This document shows positions 10,317 through 22,261 of a stretch of 64,000 nt of DNA, piece after piece (positions within the stretch are counted from its first letter, which is position 1; every line of letters begins with the position of its first letter). A program made the translations under genes and the position numbers. Where the stretch lies: NCBI RefSeq assembly GCF_000143625.1, contig NZ_GL379589.1:388841-452840 (forward strand), given 5' to 3'. The notes beneath the pieces were generated by a model. That model was given only the letters and a program-made list of their open reading frames with translations, was not told the DNA's origin and ran no database searches. Source of the DNA: Candidatus Regiella insecticola LSR1. Lineage in GTDB: Bacteria; Pseudomonadota; Gammaproteobacteria; Enterobacterales; Enterobacteriaceae.

Positions 10317-10757
10317 ATGTCGACAACAACGGAAGTAATCGCCCACCATTGGGCATTTGCTGTTTTTATTATTAGTGCGATAGGTCTGTGTGGTTTTATG
10401 CTATTGGCGGCTTTTTTTCTCGGTGGCAAAGCACGCGCCCGTGCTAAGCATATTCCTTACGAGTCAGGTATTGATTCTGTTGGCTCGGCACAGATGAGAT
10501 TGTCGGCTAAATTTTATTTAGTCGCGATGTTTTTTGTTATCTTTGATGTTGAAGCACTATATTTATACGCATGGTCTGTTTCTATTCGTGAAAATGGCTG
10601 GCTGGGTTTTATCGAAGCCAGTATTTTTATTTTCGTGTTGTTGGCGGGGTTGGTTTATTTAGTCCGTATTGGCGCTTTAAATTGGACGCCGCCGCGATCT
10701 GATCGTCAAGTAAAACCGAGTGTGATCACTGGAGCCTATTCGAAACAGAAACAGTAG
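10317..10757 (+). CDS. nuoA: NADH-quinone oxidoreductase subunit A
   Basis: Membrane subunit of complex I, 146 residues, near the E. coli length. It has three transmembrane segments, the conserved loop [20 protein letters not shown] and [15 protein letters not shown] in helix 2. The start ATGTCGACAACAACG matches the [15 protein letters not shown] start of the family. A much longer upstream frame is only read-through of the repeats. It is the first gene of a complete nuo operon. The operator region is filled by repeats and no ArcA, NarL or Fis site could be identified. Confidence 0.96.
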   Translation: MSTTTEVIAHHWAFAVFIISAIGLCGFMLLAAFFLGGKARARAKHIPYESGIDSVGSAQMRLSAKFYLVAMFFVIFDVEALYLYAWSVSIRENGWLGFIEASIFIFVLLAGLVYLVRIGALNWTPPRSDRQVKPSVITGAYSKQKQ

Positions 10758-10769
10758 TGAGGTATTAAT

Positions 10770-11447
10770 ATGGACTATACGCTTACACGGGCAGAGCCGA
10801 GCGGTGAAAATGACCGTTATCCTCTGCAATCGCAGGAAACGGTCAGTGGTGATCCGCTTGAACAGCATGTTCACCGTAGTGTTTATATGGGGAAACTGGA
10901 AAATGCGTTGCATGATATGGTGAATTGGGGGCGAAAAAATTCTCTGTGGCCGTATAATTTTGGCCTTTCTTGTTGTTATGTTGAAATGGTGACCTCTTTC
11001 ACTGCGGTGCATGATGTGGCGCGCTTCGGCGCTGAAGTGCTGCGTGCCTCGCCGCGCCAAGCTGATTTTATGGTGGTAGCAGGAACCTGTTTTACCAAAA
11101 TGGCACCGGTTATTCAGCGCTTATATGAACAGATGCTTGAGCCGAAATGGGTGATTTCAATGGGAGCCTGTGCCAACTCGGGGGGCATGTATGACATTTA
11201 TTCAGTAGTGCAAGGGGTGGATAAATTCCTGCCGGTTGATGTTTATATTCCAGGTTGTCCTCCCCGTCCAGAAGCCTATATGCAAGCCTTGCTATTGTTA
11301 CAAAAATCTATTGATAAAGAACGCCGTCCGCTCTCTTGGACTGTTGGCGATCAAGGGGTCTATCGCGCCAACATGCCGTCAGAAAGAGAGCGTAAACGAG
11401 CCGAACGTATTGCGGTGACGCATTTGCGTACGCCTGATGACATTTAG
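10770..11447 (+). CDS. nuoB: NADH-quinone oxidoreductase subunit B
   Basis: Peripheral-arm subunit, 225 residues, carrying the terminal 4Fe-4S cluster N2 that hands electrons to quinone. The cluster ligands are seen as the adjacent Cys pair in LSCCYVEM, Cys in [11 protein letters not shown] and Cys in [12 protein letters not shown]. It lies 12 bases after nuoA and 9 before nuoCD. Nothing is odd about it. Confidence 0.97.
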   Translation: MDYTLTRAEPSGENDRYPLQSQETVSGDPLEQHVHRSVYMGKLENALHDMVNWGRKNSLWPYNFGLSCCYVEMVTSFTAVHDVARFGAEVLRASPRQADFMVVAGTCFTKMAPVIQRLYEQMLEPKWVISMGACANSGGMYDIYSVVQGVDKFLPVDVYIPGCPPRPEAYMQALLLLQKSIDKERRPLSWTVGDQGVYRANMPSERERKRAERIAVTHLRTPDDI

Positions 11448-11456
11448 AGTTTAGCC

Positions 11457-13259
11457 ATGATGACAGAGCCGACGGCGTCCGGCAGTGCCCAACCAACATA
11501 TCCTACCTCTGATCATAGCGATGATCCGATCATTGAACTTTTATCACTTTTTTTCGGCGCTGAAGCTTTTGTGTTGCAGGCAACACGTACTGGCATGCCA
11601 GTATTGTGGATAAAAAAAGAAAAATTACTTGATGTGATGTTGTGGTTAAAAAAACAACCGCAACCCTATGTGATGTTGTTTGATTTACATGGTGTTGATG
11701 AACGTCAACGTACTTATCGTCAGGATTTGCCTGCGGCGGATTTTTCAGTTTTTTACCATTTGCTCTCGATTGAACGTAATCGCGATATCATGCTGAAAGT
11801 GGCATTATCTGAAAAAGCATTACAACTCCCTAGCGTTCAGCAAATTTTTCCTAATGCTAACTGGTATGAACGTGAAACCTGGGAAATGTTTGGTATTACC
11901 TTTGAAGGCCATCCTCATTTAACACGTATCATGATGCCGCAGAGTTGGCAGGGGCACCCCCTGCGTAAAGACTATCCTGCGCGCGCCACTGAGTTCGATC
12001 CCTTTATCCTCACCAAACAAAAACAAGATCTGGAGATGGAGTCGCTGACTTTTAAACCGGAAGACTGGGGCATGAAACGAGGGCGCGAAAATGAAGATTT
12101 TATGTTTCTCAATCTGGGGCCCAATCATCCTTCGTCTCATGGCGCTTTTCGCATTATTTTACAACTGGATGGAGAGGAGATTATCGATTGTGTACCGGAT
12201 ATTGGCTACCATCATCGTGGTGCCGAAAAAATGGGCGAACGCCAGTCTTGGCATAGCTATATTCCTTACACAGACCGCATTGAATATTTAGGGGGTTGTG
12301 TTAACGAAATGCCTTACGTGCTGGCTGTTGAAAAATTGGCCGGGATTGTGGTGCCGGATCGTGTGAAGGTTATTCGCGTGATGTTATCGGAGCTGTTCCG
12401 CATCAACAGCCATTTATTGTATATCAGCACCTTTATTCAAGATGTGGGGGCGATGAGTCCAGTATTTTTGGCTTTTACTGATCGACAAAAAATCTATGAT
12501 TTGGTTGAGGCGATCACCGGTTTTCGTATGCATCCGGCGTGGTTTCGCATTGGCGGTGTCGCCCATGACTTGCCGCGCGGTTGGCAGCATTTACTGCATG
12601 ATTTTCTTCATTGGATGCCAAAACGCCTTGATTCCTATGTAAAAATCGCCCTGAAAAATAGCATTCTAAAAGGGCGTTCTATCGGTGTGGCTTCTTATGA
12701 TGCCTCGGCGGCTTTGGAATGGGGAGTGACTGGCGCGGCTCTGCGAGCGACGGGTATTGCATTTGATGTACGTAAATGGCGCCCCTATTCGGGTTATGAA
12801 AACTTTGATTTTGATGTCCCGATCGGCGATGGCAATAGTGACTGCTATACTCGAGTGATGCTCAAAGTTGAAGAGATCCGCCAAAGTCTGCGTATTTTGC
12901 AACAATGTTATAAAAATATGCCAGAAGGTTCCTTTAAGGCCGATCACCCGCTGACCACGCCGCCGCCGAAAGAGCGTACGTTACAACATATTGAAACGCT
13001 GATTACTCACTTTTTACAGGTTTCTTGGGGCCCAGTGATGCCGGCTAACGAATCTTTTCAAATGATTGAAGCGACCAAGGGAATTAATAGTTACTACTTA
13101 ACCAGTGATGGCGGCACCATGAGCTATCGCACGCGGGTTCGTACGCCGAGTTTTGCTCATTTGCAGCAGATCCCTTCGGTGATCCGTGGCAGCTTGGTTT
13201 CTGATCTGATTGTTTATTTGGGCAGTATTGATTTTGTTATGTCTGATGTGGATCGCTAA
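11457..13259 (+). CDS. nuoC: NADH-quinone oxidoreductase subunit CD (fused)
   Basis: A 600-residue fusion of NuoC (about 1-190, with [19 protein letters not shown] and [14 protein letters not shown]) and NuoD (about 210-600, with [30 protein letters not shown] and the terminal [13 protein letters not shown]). The fusion is normal for enterobacteria. The NuoD part forms the quinone cavity with NuoB. The N-terminus [10 protein letters not shown] is variable in the family, and ATG at 11457 or 11460 is equally possible. Confidence 0.97.
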   Translation: MMTEPTASGSAQPTYPTSDHSDDPIIELLSLFFGAEAFVLQATRTGMPVLWIKKEKLLDVMLWLKKQPQPYVMLFDLHGVDERQRTYRQDLPAADFSVFYHLLSIERNRDIMLKVALSEKALQLPSVQQIFPNANWYERETWEMFGITFEGHPHLTRIMMPQSWQGHPLRKDYPARATEFDPFILTKQKQDLEMESLTFKPEDWGMKRGRENEDFMFLNLGPNHPSSHGAFRIILQLDGEEIIDCVPDIGYHHRGAEKMGERQSWHSYIPYTDRIEYLGGCVNEMPYVLAVEKLAGIVVPDRVKVIRVMLSELFRINSHLLYISTFIQDVGAMSPVFLAFTDRQKIYDLVEAITGFRMHPAWFRIGGVAHDLPRGWQHLLHDFLHWMPKRLDSYVKIALKNSILKGRSIGVASYDASAALEWGVTGAALRATGIAFDVRKWRPYSGYENFDFDVPIGDGNSDCYTRVMLKVEEIRQSLRILQQCYKNMPEGSFKADHPLTTPPPKERTLQHIETLITHFLQVSWGPVMPANESFQMIEATKGINSYYLTSDGGTMSYRTRVRTPSFAHLQQIPSVIRGSLVSDLIVYLGSIDFVMSDVDR

Positions 13260-13288
13260 TCACTCGCTACGGTTTCAAAAAAGGTTTA
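13260..13288. repeat. Short motif shared with the clpB-glyA MITE
   Basis: The nuoCD-nuoE spacer contains TCACTCGCTACGGTTTC followed by AAAAAAGGTTTA. The same TCACTCGCTACGGTTTC string ends the MITE-like element at 42267-42406. It may be the scar of an excised element; the AAGG now serves as the nuoE ribosome site. Confidence 0.4.
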
Positions 13289-13810
13289 ATGATGAATGAT
13301 CAAAAAAATCATCTCGAGGGGATGGCTATTACCCCATCCGATTTTGTGCTGAGTGCAGAAGAACAGGCCGCTATTGAGCAAGAAAAACAGCATTATGAGG
13401 ATGCGCGCGCGGCCACCATCGAAGCGTTAAAAATCGTGCAAAAAAAACGTGGGTGGGTGCCGGATGGGGCTATCTATGCCATTGCTGAAATATTGGCTAT
13501 TCCGGCTAGTGATGTGGAAGGGGTCGCGACTTTTTACAGTCAGATTTTCCGCCGTCCCGTTGGTCGTCATGTGATCCGTTATTGCGACAGCGTAGTGTGC
13601 TATATCACCGGTTATCAGGAGATCCAAACGGTGCTTGAAAAAAAACTCAGCATTAAGCCCGGTCAAACGACGACCGATGGCAGATTCACTCTGTTGCCCA
13701 CTTGCTGTTTAGGTAATTGTGACAAAGGGCCGACGATGATGATTGATGAAGATACGCACAGTTATCTCAAACCTGAAGACATCGAACCGTTATTGGAGCG
13801 ATATCCATGA
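13289..13810 (+). CDS. nuoE: NADH-quinone oxidoreductase subunit E
   Basis: A thioredoxin-fold subunit of the NADH-dehydrogenase module, 173 residues, binding the 2Fe-2S cluster N1a. The four ligands are the pair in RYCDSVVC and the pair in [12 protein letters not shown]. It overlaps nuoF by four bases (ATGA), which implies translational coupling. The N-terminus is a few residues longer than in E. coli; ATG at 13289 or 13292 would both work. Confidence 0.96.
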   Translation: MMNDQKNHLEGMAITPSDFVLSAEEQAAIEQEKQHYEDARAATIEALKIVQKKRGWVPDGAIYAIAEILAIPASDVEGVATFYSQIFRRPVGRHVIRYCDSVVCYITGYQEIQTVLEKKLSIKPGQTTTDGRFTLLPTCCLGNCDKGPTMMIDEDTHSYLKPEDIEPLLERYP

Positions 13811-15174
13811 ATCCTCATTTAACCGCGGCCACTCATCCGTTAACCTGGCGTTTGCGTGCCGACAAACAACCGCTGTGGTTAGAGGAATACCGTAATAAAA
13901 ATGGTTATCAAGGCGCTAAAATTGCTTTAACCAGCATGGCACCGTCAGAGGTGGTTGATGTGGTGAAAAATGCCGGTTTAAAAGGGCGTGGCGGCGCAGG
14001 ATTCCCTACCGGTTTAAAATGGAGCTTGATGCCTAAAGATGACAGCATCAACATTCGCTACCTGCTGTGTAATGCCGATGAAATGGAGCCGGGCACTTAC
14101 AAAGACCGCTTATTAATGGAGCAACTGCCTCATTTACTGATAGAAGGTATGTTAATCGGTGCGTTTGCCCTCAAAGCTTATCGTGGTTATATCTTCCTGC
14201 GCGGCGAATACATTGAAGCCGCGGTACGCTTGCGTCAAGCGATTAGTGAAGCCAAGGGCGCGGGATTATTGGGTAAAAATATTCTTGGCAGTGGTTTTGA
14301 TTTTGAGCTGTTTGTGCATACCGGTGCGGGGCGTTATATCTGTGGTGAAGAAACCGCGCTGATTAACTCGTTAGAAGGCCGTCGCGCCAACCCACGTGCT
14401 AAACCACCCTTTCCGGCGTCTTCAGGGGTGTGGGGCAGGCCGACTTGCGTCAATAACGTAGAAACGCTTTGTAACGTACCTGCTATCCTTGAACAGGGTG
14501 TTGACTGGTATCAGGGGATCACCGCAGGAAAAAGTAATGATGCGGGGACGAAACTGATGGGGTTCTCTGGTCGGGTGAAAAATCCGGGCGTATGGGAATT
14601 GCCTTTTGGCATCACCGCCCGTGAAATTTTGGAAGATTATGCGGGCGGGATGTGTGATGGGTTGAAATTGAAAGCCTGGCAACCGGGTGGGGCGGGGACG
14701 GATTTTTTGACCGCCGATCATCTCGATCTGCCGATGGATTTTGAACATATTGGCAAAGCCGGTAGCCGTTTAGGTACGGCGTTGGCGATGGCAGTGGATC
14801 ATCAAATCAATATGGTTTCCTTGACACGTAATCTAGAAGAATTTTTTGCGCGTGAATCTTGCGGCTGGTGCACTCCCTGTCGTGATGGTTTGCCGTGGAG
14901 CGTTAAGATCTTGCAAGCGTTGGAGCGTGGCGAAGGGCAGCCGGGTGATATCGAAACTTTAGAGCAATTGTGTCGTTTACTCGGGCCAGGAAAAACCTTT
15001 TGCGCGCATGCCCCTGGGGCAGTTGAACCGCTGCAAAGTGCGATTAAATATTTTCGTGATGAATTTGCCGCTGGCATAGCGCCAAAATATCAGGGGCACT
15101 TTGACATTATTAATAGGGGGAATGCTGCATCGATAAAGGGTATTCAGGCCAATTTGTTGAATGAGCGCTGGTAG
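13807..15174 (+). CDS. nuoF: NADH-quinone oxidoreductase subunit F
   Basis: The 455-residue NADH-binding subunit holding FMN and the 4Fe-4S cluster N3. The glycine-rich [14 protein letters not shown] and [16 protein letters not shown] form the nucleotide and FMN sites; N3 ligands are in [12 protein letters not shown] plus a downstream Cys ([11 protein letters not shown]). It is the entry point for electrons from NADH. The start overlaps the nuoE stop, and the stop is 15 bases before nuoG. Confidence 0.97.
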   Translation: MNPHLTAATHPLTWRLRADKQPLWLEEYRNKNGYQGAKIALTSMAPSEVVDVVKNAGLKGRGGAGFPTGLKWSLMPKDDSINIRYLLCNADEMEPGTYKDRLLMEQLPHLLIEGMLIGAFALKAYRGYIFLRGEYIEAAVRLRQAISEAKGAGLLGKNILGSGFDFELFVHTGAGRYICGEETALINSLEGRRANPRAKPPFPASSGVWGRPTCVNNVETLCNVPAILEQGVDWYQGITAGKSNDAGTKLMGFSGRVKNPGVWELPFGITAREILEDYAGGMCDGLKLKAWQPGGAGTDFLTADHLDLPMDFEHIGKAGSRLGTALAMAVDHQINMVSLTRNLEEFFARESCGWCTPCRDGLPWSVKILQALERGEGQPGDIETLEQLCRLLGPGKTFCAHAPGAVEPLQSAIKYFRDEFAAGIAPKYQGHFDIINRGNAASIKGIQANLLNERW

Positions 15175-15189
15175 AGTAAGAAAATAGAT

Positions 15190-17922
15190 ATGGCGACGAT
15201 ACATGTAGACGGAAAAAAATATCATGTCAACGGGGCTAACAACCTGTTGCAGGCTTGCCTTTCTCTTGGGCTAGATATTCCGTATTTTTGCTGGCATCCG
15301 GCGCTAGGCAGCGTGGGTGCTTGCCGTCAATGTGCGGTGAAACAGTATCAAAATGCAGAAGATACGCGCGGGCGTTTGGTGATGTCTTGCATGACGCCGG
15401 CGAGTGACGGCAGCTTTATTTCTATCGATGACGATGAAGCCAAAGAATTTCGCGCTAGCGTGGTGGAATGGTTAATGACCAATCATCCACACGACTGTCC
15501 CGTATGTGAAGAAGGGGGGAATTGCCATCTGCAAGATATGACAGTGATGACCGGACACAACGCGAGGCGATACCGCTTTACCAAACGCACCCATGAAAAC
15601 CAGCAGCTGGGTCCTTTTATCGCCCATGAAATGAACCGCTGTATTGCCTGCTATCGCTGTGTACGTTATTACAACGATTATGCCGATGGTACTGATTTTG
15701 GGGTGTATGGCACTCATGATAATGTCTATTTCGGTCGCCCTGAAAGCGGTACTTTGGAAAGCGAATTCTCCGGCAATTTAGTCGAAATCTGCCCCACCGG
15801 TGTTTTTACGGATAAAACGCATTCCGAACGTTATAACCGTAAATGGGATATGCAATTTGCGCCGAGTATCTGCCAGCAATGCAGTGTTGGTTGTAATATC
15901 AGCCCTGGTGAACGTTATGGCGAGTTGCGCCGCATTGAAAACCGCTACAACGGCAGCATCAACCATTACTTTATCTGTGATCGGGGGCGTTTTGGCTACG
16001 GTTACGTCAATTTAAAAAATCGCCCACGTCAGCCGCAACAAAGGCAGGGGAATGATTGGATCAAGCTGGATACTGATCAAGCCATACAACAAACCGCCGA
16101 TCTGCTGCGCCAGGCGAAAAAAATAATTGGCATCGGCTCTGCCCGGGCGAGTTTAGAAAATAACTTCGCGTTACGTGAATTGGTGGGCGCGGAAAATTTC
16201 TATAGCGGCATAGCGCAGGGTGAGCAAAACTGTTTGCAACTGATGTTGAAAGTACTGCGTGAAGGGGGGATCCACACGCCCTCATTGCGTGAAATGGAAA
16301 GTTACGATGCGGTACTGGTATTGGGTGAAGATCTGACGCAAACCGCTGCCCGTATTGCGTTGGCGGTTCGTCAAGCGGTGAAAGGCAAAGCCCGTGAGAT
16401 GGCTGCGGCACAAAAAGTAGCCGATTGGCAAATTGCCGCGGTATTAAACATTGGCCAGCATGCTAAACATCCTTTATTTATCACTAACGTTGATGATACT
16501 CGTTTGGATGATATTGCCGCCTGGAATTACCGCGCGCCGGTGTGTGAACAGGCGCGCTTAGGTTTTGCCATCGCACAGGGATTAGATCCCTTAGCCCCGG
16601 CAGTCAGTGATCTTGCCGATAATTTACAAATTAAAGTGGATATCATCGTGCAAGCCCTGGCGGGCGCGCAAAAACCGCTGATCATTAGCGGCAGTAGCGC
16701 CGGCAGTGAAGCGATCATTGCCGCGGCGGCTAACGTCGCCAAGGCATTGCAAAGTCGCGGGAGTGAAGTGGGCATCAGTTTTGTTGCCTCGGCCGCGAAC
16801 AGCTTGGGTTTAGCCATGATGGGCGGCGGCTGCTTGGATCAGGCGTTAGATCAGTTAAACGCCGAGAGGGTAGATACCCTGATCGTGTTGGAAAATGATC
16901 TGTATCGTCATGCTGTGGCCGATAAAGTGGATACGGCTTTAGCAGCAGTAAAAAATGTGGTGGTGTTAGATCACCAACACACTGCCATTATGGATCGCGC
17001 TGATGTGATCCTCCCCGCGACGAGTTTTGCCGAAAGTGACGGTACTTTAGTCAATCAGGAAGTGCGGGCGCAGCGCTTTTTTCAAGTTTATGATCCGACT
17101 TATTATGATACCGCAGATAATAAAAGGTTCATGCAAGCCAGTTGGCGTTGGCTGCATTCATTAGCCGCGAGCTATCACTGCCATCCGATTCACTGGATAC
17201 AACTTGATGATGTCATTCAAGCTTGCGCCACCGCTTTGCCATCATTGCAAGGTATCCTTGCTGCTGCCCCTGATGCGACTTTCCGCATTGACGGACAAAA
17301 ATTAGCGCGTTCTCCACAGCGTTACAGTGGTCGCACCGCAATGCGTGCCGATATCAACGTGCATGAGCCGCGTCAGCCACAGGATCTCGATAGCCCCTTT
17401 GCTTTTTCCATGGAAGGCAATAACAGCCCCTATGCCGATCGGCAGCAAATTCCCTTCGCTTGGGCGCCGGGTTGGAACTCACCTCAAGCCTGGAATAAAT
17501 TTCAAGCCGAAGTGGGGGGCGCATTGCGTTTTGGTGATCCGGGCGTGCGTTTGATCGACGCTGCCGTAAGCAACTTGGCTTATTTTGATCAGGTGCCTGC
17601 TGCTTTTCACTCGGAAAGCCATCATTGGATTATCGCGCCTTATTATCATCTATTCGGCAGTGAAGAAATGTCACAACGGGCAGAGGTGATCCAGCAACGC
17701 ATGCCGATGCCTTATTTAATACTCAATACTGACGATGCAACGCAACTGGGGTTAACCCTAGGCGCGGTGATTGAATTTATCTGTGCCGGCCAAAGGCTAC
17801 GTCTGCCGCTGCGTTGCAGTGCAACCTTAGCGCCTGGGCAAGTGGGTTTGCCGCTGGGTCTACCGGGGATCCCGCCGATTTTGCTTGGCGAACGCATTTA
17901 TCATTTGCAGGAGACGCCATAA
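15190..17922 (+). CDS. nuoG: NADH-quinone oxidoreductase subunit G
   Basis: The large Fe-S subunit, 910 residues against 908 in E. coli. N-terminal 2Fe-2S ligands are in [15 protein letters not shown], followed by clusters N4 and N5 with [14 protein letters not shown] and [13 protein letters not shown]. The extra N7 cluster motif [15 protein letters not shown] is kept, which many non-enterobacterial NuoG proteins lack. The rest is the molybdopterin-oxidoreductase-like domain. The stop codon TAATG overlaps the nuoH start. Confidence 0.97.
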   Translation: MATIHVDGKKYHVNGANNLLQACLSLGLDIPYFCWHPALGSVGACRQCAVKQYQNAEDTRGRLVMSCMTPASDGSFISIDDDEAKEFRASVVEWLMTNHPHDCPVCEEGGNCHLQDMTVMTGHNARRYRFTKRTHENQQLGPFIAHEMNRCIACYRCVRYYNDYADGTDFGVYGTHDNVYFGRPESGTLESEFSGNLVEICPTGVFTDKTHSERYNRKWDMQFAPSICQQCSVGCNISPGERYGELRRIENRYNGSINHYFICDRGRFGYGYVNLKNRPRQPQQRQGNDWIKLDTDQAIQQTADLLRQAKKIIGIGSARASLENNFALRELVGAENFYSGIAQGEQNCLQLMLKVLREGGIHTPSLREMESYDAVLVLGEDLTQTAARIALAVRQAVKGKAREMAAAQKVADWQIAAVLNIGQHAKHPLFITNVDDTRLDDIAAWNYRAPVCEQARLGFAIAQGLDPLAPAVSDLADNLQIKVDIIVQALAGAQKPLIISGSSAGSEAIIAAAANVAKALQSRGSEVGISFVASAANSLGLAMMGGGCLDQALDQLNAERVDTLIVLENDLYRHAVADKVDTALAAVKNVVVLDHQHTAIMDRADVILPATSFAESDGTLVNQEVRAQRFFQVYDPTYYDTADNKRFMQASWRWLHSLAASYHCHPIHWIQLDDVIQACATALPSLQGILAAAPDATFRIDGQKLARSPQRYSGRTAMRADINVHEPRQPQDLDSPFAFSMEGNNSPYADRQQIPFAWAPGWNSPQAWNKFQAEVGGALRFGDPGVRLIDAAVSNLAYFDQVPAAFHSESHHWIIAPYYHLFGSEEMSQRAEVIQQRMPMPYLILNTDDATQLGLTLGAVIEFICAGQRLRLPLRCSATLAPGQVGLPLGLPGIPPILLGERIYHLQETP

Positions 17923-18896
17923 TGAGTTGGCTCTCTCCTGACTTGAGTGAAATTTTATGCTCTATCTTAAAAGCATGGGTGATCTTATTGGTGATTGTGA
18001 TCTGCGGTGCTTTTATGAGCTTTGGCGAGCGTCGCTTGTTAGCGCTGTTTCAAAATCGTTATGGGCCAAATCGGGTGGGGTGGGGCGGATCCTTACAGCT
18101 GCTGGCTGACATGATCAAAATGTTTTTTAAAGAAGACTGGGTGCCCCATTTCGCTGATCGATTCTTTTTTACCCTGGCACCGATGATCGCCTTTACTTCG
18201 TTACTGTTGGCGTTTGCTATTGTCCCCATTAGCCCAACTTGGGTGGTGGCGGATCTGAATATTGGCATTTTATTTTTTTTGATGATGGCCGGTTTGGCGT
18301 TGTATGCCGTACTGTTTGCGGGTTGGGCGAGTAATAACAAATATTCTTTATTGGGTGCGATGCGTGCTTGCGCACAAATGCTGAGCTATGAAGTATTTAT
18401 CGGCTTATCATTAATGGGCGTGGTGGCACAAACCGGCTCTTTTAATATGCAAGATATTGTCAATCAACAGCAGCAGGTTTGGAACATCATCCCGCAATTT
18501 TTTGGTTTTATCACTTTTGCCATTGCTGGGGTAGCGGTTTGTCATCGTCATCCCTTTGATCAACCGGAAGCAGAGCAAGAACTGGCTGATGGCTATCACA
18601 TTGAATATTCGGGGATGAAATTTGGTTTATTTTTTGTCGGTGAATATATTGCTATTGTGACGGTTTCGGCGTTGATCGTGACGTTATTTTTTGGCGGCTG
18701 GCAAGGCGCATTTTTACCGCCTTTTGTCTGGTTTGCCCTGAAAACCGCTTTTTTTATGGTGATGTTTATTCTGATCCGCGCCGCGCTACCACGCCCACGT
18801 TATGATCAGATGATGTCATTCGGCTGGAAAGTTTGCTTGCCATTGACTTTACTCAATTTGCTGGCCACCGCTGCGGTTATTTTGTGTAACACTTAA
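17922..18896 (+). CDS. nuoH: NADH-quinone oxidoreductase subunit H
   Basis: The membrane subunit that closes the quinone site, 324 residues, with about eight membrane helices. Conserved loops [37 protein letters not shown] and [15 protein letters not shown] are intact. ATG at 17922 overlaps the nuoG stop; the longer frame into nuoG is a shadow. Confidence 0.96.
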   Translation: MSWLSPDLSEILCSILKAWVILLVIVICGAFMSFGERRLLALFQNRYGPNRVGWGGSLQLLADMIKMFFKEDWVPHFADRFFFTLAPMIAFTSLLLAFAIVPISPTWVVADLNIGILFFLMMAGLALYAVLFAGWASNNKYSLLGAMRACAQMLSYEVFIGLSLMGVVAQTGSFNMQDIVNQQQQVWNIIPQFFGFITFAIAGVAVCHRHPFDQPEAEQELADGYHIEYSGMKFGLFFVGEYIAIVTVSALIVTLFFGGWQGAFLPPFVWFALKTAFFMVMFILIRAALPRPRYDQMMSFGWKVCLPLTLLNLLATAAVILCNT

Positions 18897-18912
18897 ATAA
18901 AGAGTGATCACC

Positions 18913-19455
18913 ATGACATTAAAAGAATTAATAATCGGTTTTGGCACTCAGATACGTAGCCTGTGGCTAATGGCGTTGCATGCTTTTCATCCGCGTGAAA
19001 CGAAAATGTACCCAGAAGAGCCGGTTTATCTGCCGCCGAGGTATCGCGGTCGAATTGTATTAACACGGGATCCTGATGGCCAGGAACGTTGCGTTGCCTG
19101 TAATTTATGCGCGGCGGTCTGTCCGGTGGACTGTATCTCGTTGCAAAAAGCGGAAACCAAAGACGGTCGTTGGTACCCAGAATTTTTTCGTATTAATTTC
19201 TCTCGTTGCATTTTTTGCGGTTTGTGTGAAGAAGCCTGCCCGACGCTAGCTATCCAGTTGACTCCGGATTTTGAAATGGGGGAATTTAAACGCCAAGATT
19301 TAGTTTATGAAAAAGAAGATTTGTTGATCTCAGGATCAGGTAAATATCCAGAATACAATTTTTACCGCATGGCAGGGATGTCAATTGAAGGGAAGCAAAA
19401 AGGAGAGGCCGAGCATGAAGCCAAGCCGATTGATATTAAAAGTCTGATGCCTTAA
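18913..19455 (+). CDS. nuoI: NADH-quinone oxidoreductase subunit I
   Basis: A 180-residue ferredoxin-like subunit with two 4Fe-4S clusters (N6a and N6b), shown by [15 protein letters not shown] and [12 protein letters not shown]. The start [13 protein letters not shown] at 18913 matches the family; a GTG nine bases earlier would add MIT. It links NuoG clusters to N2 in NuoB. Confidence 0.97.
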   Translation: MTLKELIIGFGTQIRSLWLMALHAFHPRETKMYPEEPVYLPPRYRGRIVLTRDPDGQERCVACNLCAAVCPVDCISLQKAETKDGRWYPEFFRINFSRCIFCGLCEEACPTLAIQLTPDFEMGEFKRQDLVYEKEDLLISGSGKYPEYNFYRMAGMSIEGKQKGEAEHEAKPIDIKSLMP

Positions 19456-19466
19456 GGATATTTTTG

Positions 19467-20039
19467 ATGGAATTTGTCTTCTATACTGCCGCGGTGATCG
19501 CGGTATTGGCAACACTGCGGGTGATCTCTCACCACAATCCCATTCATGCTTTGCTGTATTTAGTGGTTTCTCTGTTAGCGATCGCCGCGGTATTTTTTTC
19601 ACTCGGTGCTTATTTCGCCGGGGCGTTGGAAATTATTGTTTACGCCGGGGCGATTATGGTGCTGTTTGTTTTTGTAGTGATGATGCTGAATTTGGGTGAT
19701 AGCATCCAGCAGCAAGAAAAGGCATGGCTAAAACCCAGTGTGTGGATCGGCCCTGGTTTATTGTCATTGACGTTGCTTGTGGTGCTGATGATGGCGCTCG
19801 GCAGTGTCACAGCTGAGATAAGGGGTACTATGGTTGATGCCAAACAGGTAGGGATCAGTTTGTTCGGCCCTTATGTATTGGCTGTGGAATTAGCGTCCAT
19901 GTTGTTATTGGCAGGTCTGGTAGTAGCCTTTCATCTTGGCCGTGAAGATCGCGGGGGTAAAAATAATTGCTGTATACCCGCAGCCAGCAACACGGCGGCT
20001 TCAAAGGCGAAGGGTATAACGATGGAAAAACAACCATGA
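19467..20039 (+). CDS. nuoJ: NADH-quinone oxidoreductase subunit J, repeat-derived tail
   Basis: Membrane subunit with five helices. The body ([10 protein letters not shown] to [15 protein letters not shown]) is typical, including [20 protein letters not shown] with its pi-bulge helix and [19 protein letters not shown]. The last 22 or so residues ([16 protein letters not shown]...) replace the normal hydrophilic tail and are encoded by an inserted palindromic repeat at 19973-20018. The total of 190 residues stays near the usual 184. ATG at 19467 fits the family better than the TTG just before. It overlaps nuoK by four bases. Confidence 0.95.
   Translation: MEFVFYTAAVIAVLATLRVISHHNPIHALLYLVVSLLAIAAVFFSLGAYFAGALEIIVYAGAIMVLFVFVVMMLNLGDSIQQQEKAWLKPSVWIGPGLLSLTLLVVLMMALGSVTAEIRGTMVDAKQVGISLFGPYVLAVELASMLLLAGLVVAFHLGREDRGGKNNCCIPAASNTAASKAKGITMEKQP
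19973..20018. repeat. Palindromic repeat inside the nuoJ coding end, copy 8
   Basis: A truncated copy reading TATACCCGCAGCCAGCAACA and then GGCGGCTTCAAAGGCGAAGGGTATA. It is translated in frame as the C-terminal tail of NuoJ and leaves the nuoJ-nuoK overlap intact. Confidence 0.85.
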
Positions 20040-20338
20040 TCCCATTACAACACGGCTTGATTTTGGCGGCGATATTGTTTGTGCTCGGACTAACCGGTTT
20101 GCTCATACGCCGTAACCTTTTATTTATGCTTATCAGTTTGGAAATAGTGATCAATGCCGCGGCTTTGGCGTTTGTGGTAGCGGGCAGCTATTGGCAGCAA
20201 GCAGACGGTCAAGTGATGTATATTTTAGCTATCAGTCTGGCGGCGGCGGAAGCCAGTATTGGCCTGGCATTATTGCTACAGCTTTACCGTCGTCATCATA
20301 CTCTAAATATCGATTCTCTCAGTGAGATGCGTGGATGA
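20036..20338 (+). CDS. nuoK: NADH-quinone oxidoreductase subunit K
   Basis: A 100-residue, three-helix membrane subunit with the conserved proton-path glutamates in [17 protein letters not shown] and [18 protein letters not shown]. The start [15 protein letters not shown] and end SLSEMRG match E. coli exactly in length. It overlaps both nuoJ and nuoL by four bases. Confidence 0.97.
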   Translation: MIPLQHGLILAAILFVLGLTGLLIRRNLLFMLISLEIVINAAALAFVVAGSYWQQADGQVMYILAISLAAAEASIGLALLLQLYRRHHTLNIDSLSEMRG

Positions 20339-22170
20339 ATCTTTTATTTTTAATTGTTCTTCTCCCTTTGCTTAGCTTTTTATTATTGTCATTTTCTGCC
20401 GGACGTTTTTCGGAAAAGATCTCCGCGCTTATTGGTGTGGGAATGATAGGTTTAACCGCGTTGGTCACGCTTTATGTTGCCGTCGATTTCTTGAACCAAC
20501 CACTTAGCCAACCAGAAAAGGCGTTCCCCGTCTTTCATCAAACATTATGGCATTGGATATCGGTCGGTGATTTCAGTATTCCAGTGACGCTAACATTAGA
20601 TAAATTATCCTTAGCCATGCTACTTGTCGTCACCGTCGTGGGATTTTTTATCCATTTATACGCCTCTTGGTATATGCGCACGGAAGAAGGTTATTCGCGC
20701 TTTTTCGCTTATACCAACCTGTTTATCGCCAGCATGGTCATTTTAGTGTTGGCGGATAATTTATTATTACTTTACCTCGGTTGGGAAGGTGTAGGGTTAT
20801 GCAGCTATTTATTAATTGGTTTCTATTACCGCCATTCGGCTAACGGCGCTGCGGCAATGAAAGCCTTTATCGTTACCCGTATTGGTGATGTGTTTTTGGC
20901 GGTGGCGTTATTCATCCTATATCAAGCATTGGGTACCTTGAATATTGATGAATTAATGCGGTTAGCGCCCGAAAAATGGGCAATAGGTTCGAACGTCATC
21001 AGCTGGGTGACGCTGTTGCTGCTGGTTGGCGCGGTGGGTAAATCGGCACAATTGCCGTTACAAACCTGGCTGGCGGATGCGATGGCGGGTCCAACCCCGG
21101 TTTCTGCATTAATTCATGCCGCAACCATGGTCACTGCCGGGGTCTATCTGATTGTTCGTACTCAGGGCTTATTTCTCATGGCGCCGGAAGTGTTACAGCT
21201 GGTGGGAATGGTTGGGGCTATCACTTTGCTGCTGGCGGGTTTTGCCGCCTTGGTACAAACCGATATCAAACGGGTACTGGCCTACTCTACCATGAGTCAG
21301 ATCGGTTATATGTTCCTCGCATTGGGGATCCAAGCTTGGGATGCAGCAATACATCATCTGGTTATCCATGCCTTTTTTAAAGCCTTGCTGTTTTTGGCGG
21401 CGGGATCGGTGATCCAGGCCTGTCATCATCAGCAAAATATGTTCAAAATGGGCGGATTAGGTAAAAAAATTCCGCTGGTGTATCTCTGTTTTTTAATCGG
21501 AGGGGCTTCACTGGCGGCATTGCCCTTTACTCCCGGTTTTCACAGTAAAGATGATATTTTGTGGCATGCGTGGGAGCGAGGGCATATCACCTTGGTGATC
21601 ATGGGGCTACTGGGGGCATTTCTCACTGCACTTTATACCTTCAGAATGATTTTTATTGTTTTTCATGGTGATATTAACACTCAGCCAAAACGGGTAACGG
21701 GTATCAGCCACAGTTTACCTTTAGTGATGTTAATGATTTTTTCTACTTTTTTCGGTGTATGGCCAGAAGGGTACTTTTCTCATTTTTTTAAAACAGATAA
21801 AACCTTGTTAGAGATATTCTCTGGAACATTGGTGATTATGGGTGTTTTATTGGCCGCAGCGCTGTATTTGGGTAAAAGGCAGCTTGTGAATAGGGTGGCA
21901 TCTAGCAGAATAGGAAAATTTTTTACCTCATGGTGGCTCCATGCGTGGGGATTCGATTGGCTGTACGATAGACTCTTTGTTAAGCCTTATCTGTGGATTG
22001 CTAAAGTTTTACAAAGTGATCCGCTCAATTCATTGATGAATTTTCCTGTGTTGCTGGCGCTTTTTGCCAATCGTGCTTTGTCTATCAGTGAAAATGGCAG
22101 TGTGCGTTGGTATGCGGCATCGATGGGGTTGGGGGCAGTCACTGTATTGTTGGTACTGCTATTTGTTTAA
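20335..22170 (+). CDS. nuoL: NADH-quinone oxidoreductase subunit L
   Basis: The distal antiporter-like proton pump, 611 residues. It shows the Proton_antipo core with [40 protein letters not shown] and [15 protein letters not shown], plus [16 protein letters not shown]. The C-terminal part includes the long lateral helix region. ATG overlaps the nuoK stop. Confidence 0.96.
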   Translation: MNLLFLIVLLPLLSFLLLSFSAGRFSEKISALIGVGMIGLTALVTLYVAVDFLNQPLSQPEKAFPVFHQTLWHWISVGDFSIPVTLTLDKLSLAMLLVVTVVGFFIHLYASWYMRTEEGYSRFFAYTNLFIASMVILVLADNLLLLYLGWEGVGLCSYLLIGFYYRHSANGAAAMKAFIVTRIGDVFLAVALFILYQALGTLNIDELMRLAPEKWAIGSNVISWVTLLLLVGAVGKSAQLPLQTWLADAMAGPTPVSALIHAATMVTAGVYLIVRTQGLFLMAPEVLQLVGMVGAITLLLAGFAALVQTDIKRVLAYSTMSQIGYMFLALGIQAWDAAIHHLVIHAFFKALLFLAAGSVIQACHHQQNMFKMGGLGKKIPLVYLCFLIGGASLAALPFTPGFHSKDDILWHAWERGHITLVIMGLLGAFLTALYTFRMIFIVFHGDINTQPKRVTGISHSLPLVMLMIFSTFFGVWPEGYFSHFFKTDKTLLEIFSGTLVIMGVLLAAALYLGKRQLVNRVASSRIGKFFTSWWLHAWGFDWLYDRLFVKPYLWIAKVLQSDPLNSLMNFPVLLALFANRALSISENGSVRWYAASMGLGAVTVLLVLLFV

Positions 22171-22181
22171 CCGATATCCTG

Positions 22182-22235
22182 TATACCCAATGAATTTCGA
22201 GTTACGGTAAGGCGGCTTCAAAGGCGAAGGGTATA
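22182..22235. repeat. Palindromic interspersed repeat, copy 9 (short)
   Basis: TATACCCAATGAATTTCGAG at one side and GGCTTCAAAGGCGAAGGGTATA at the other, in the nuoL-nuoM spacer. It is inside the nuo transcript, so it would form a stem-loop between two cistrons. Confidence 0.85.
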
Positions 22236-22261
22236 AAACCATATAAGGGACACAAAGTGCT

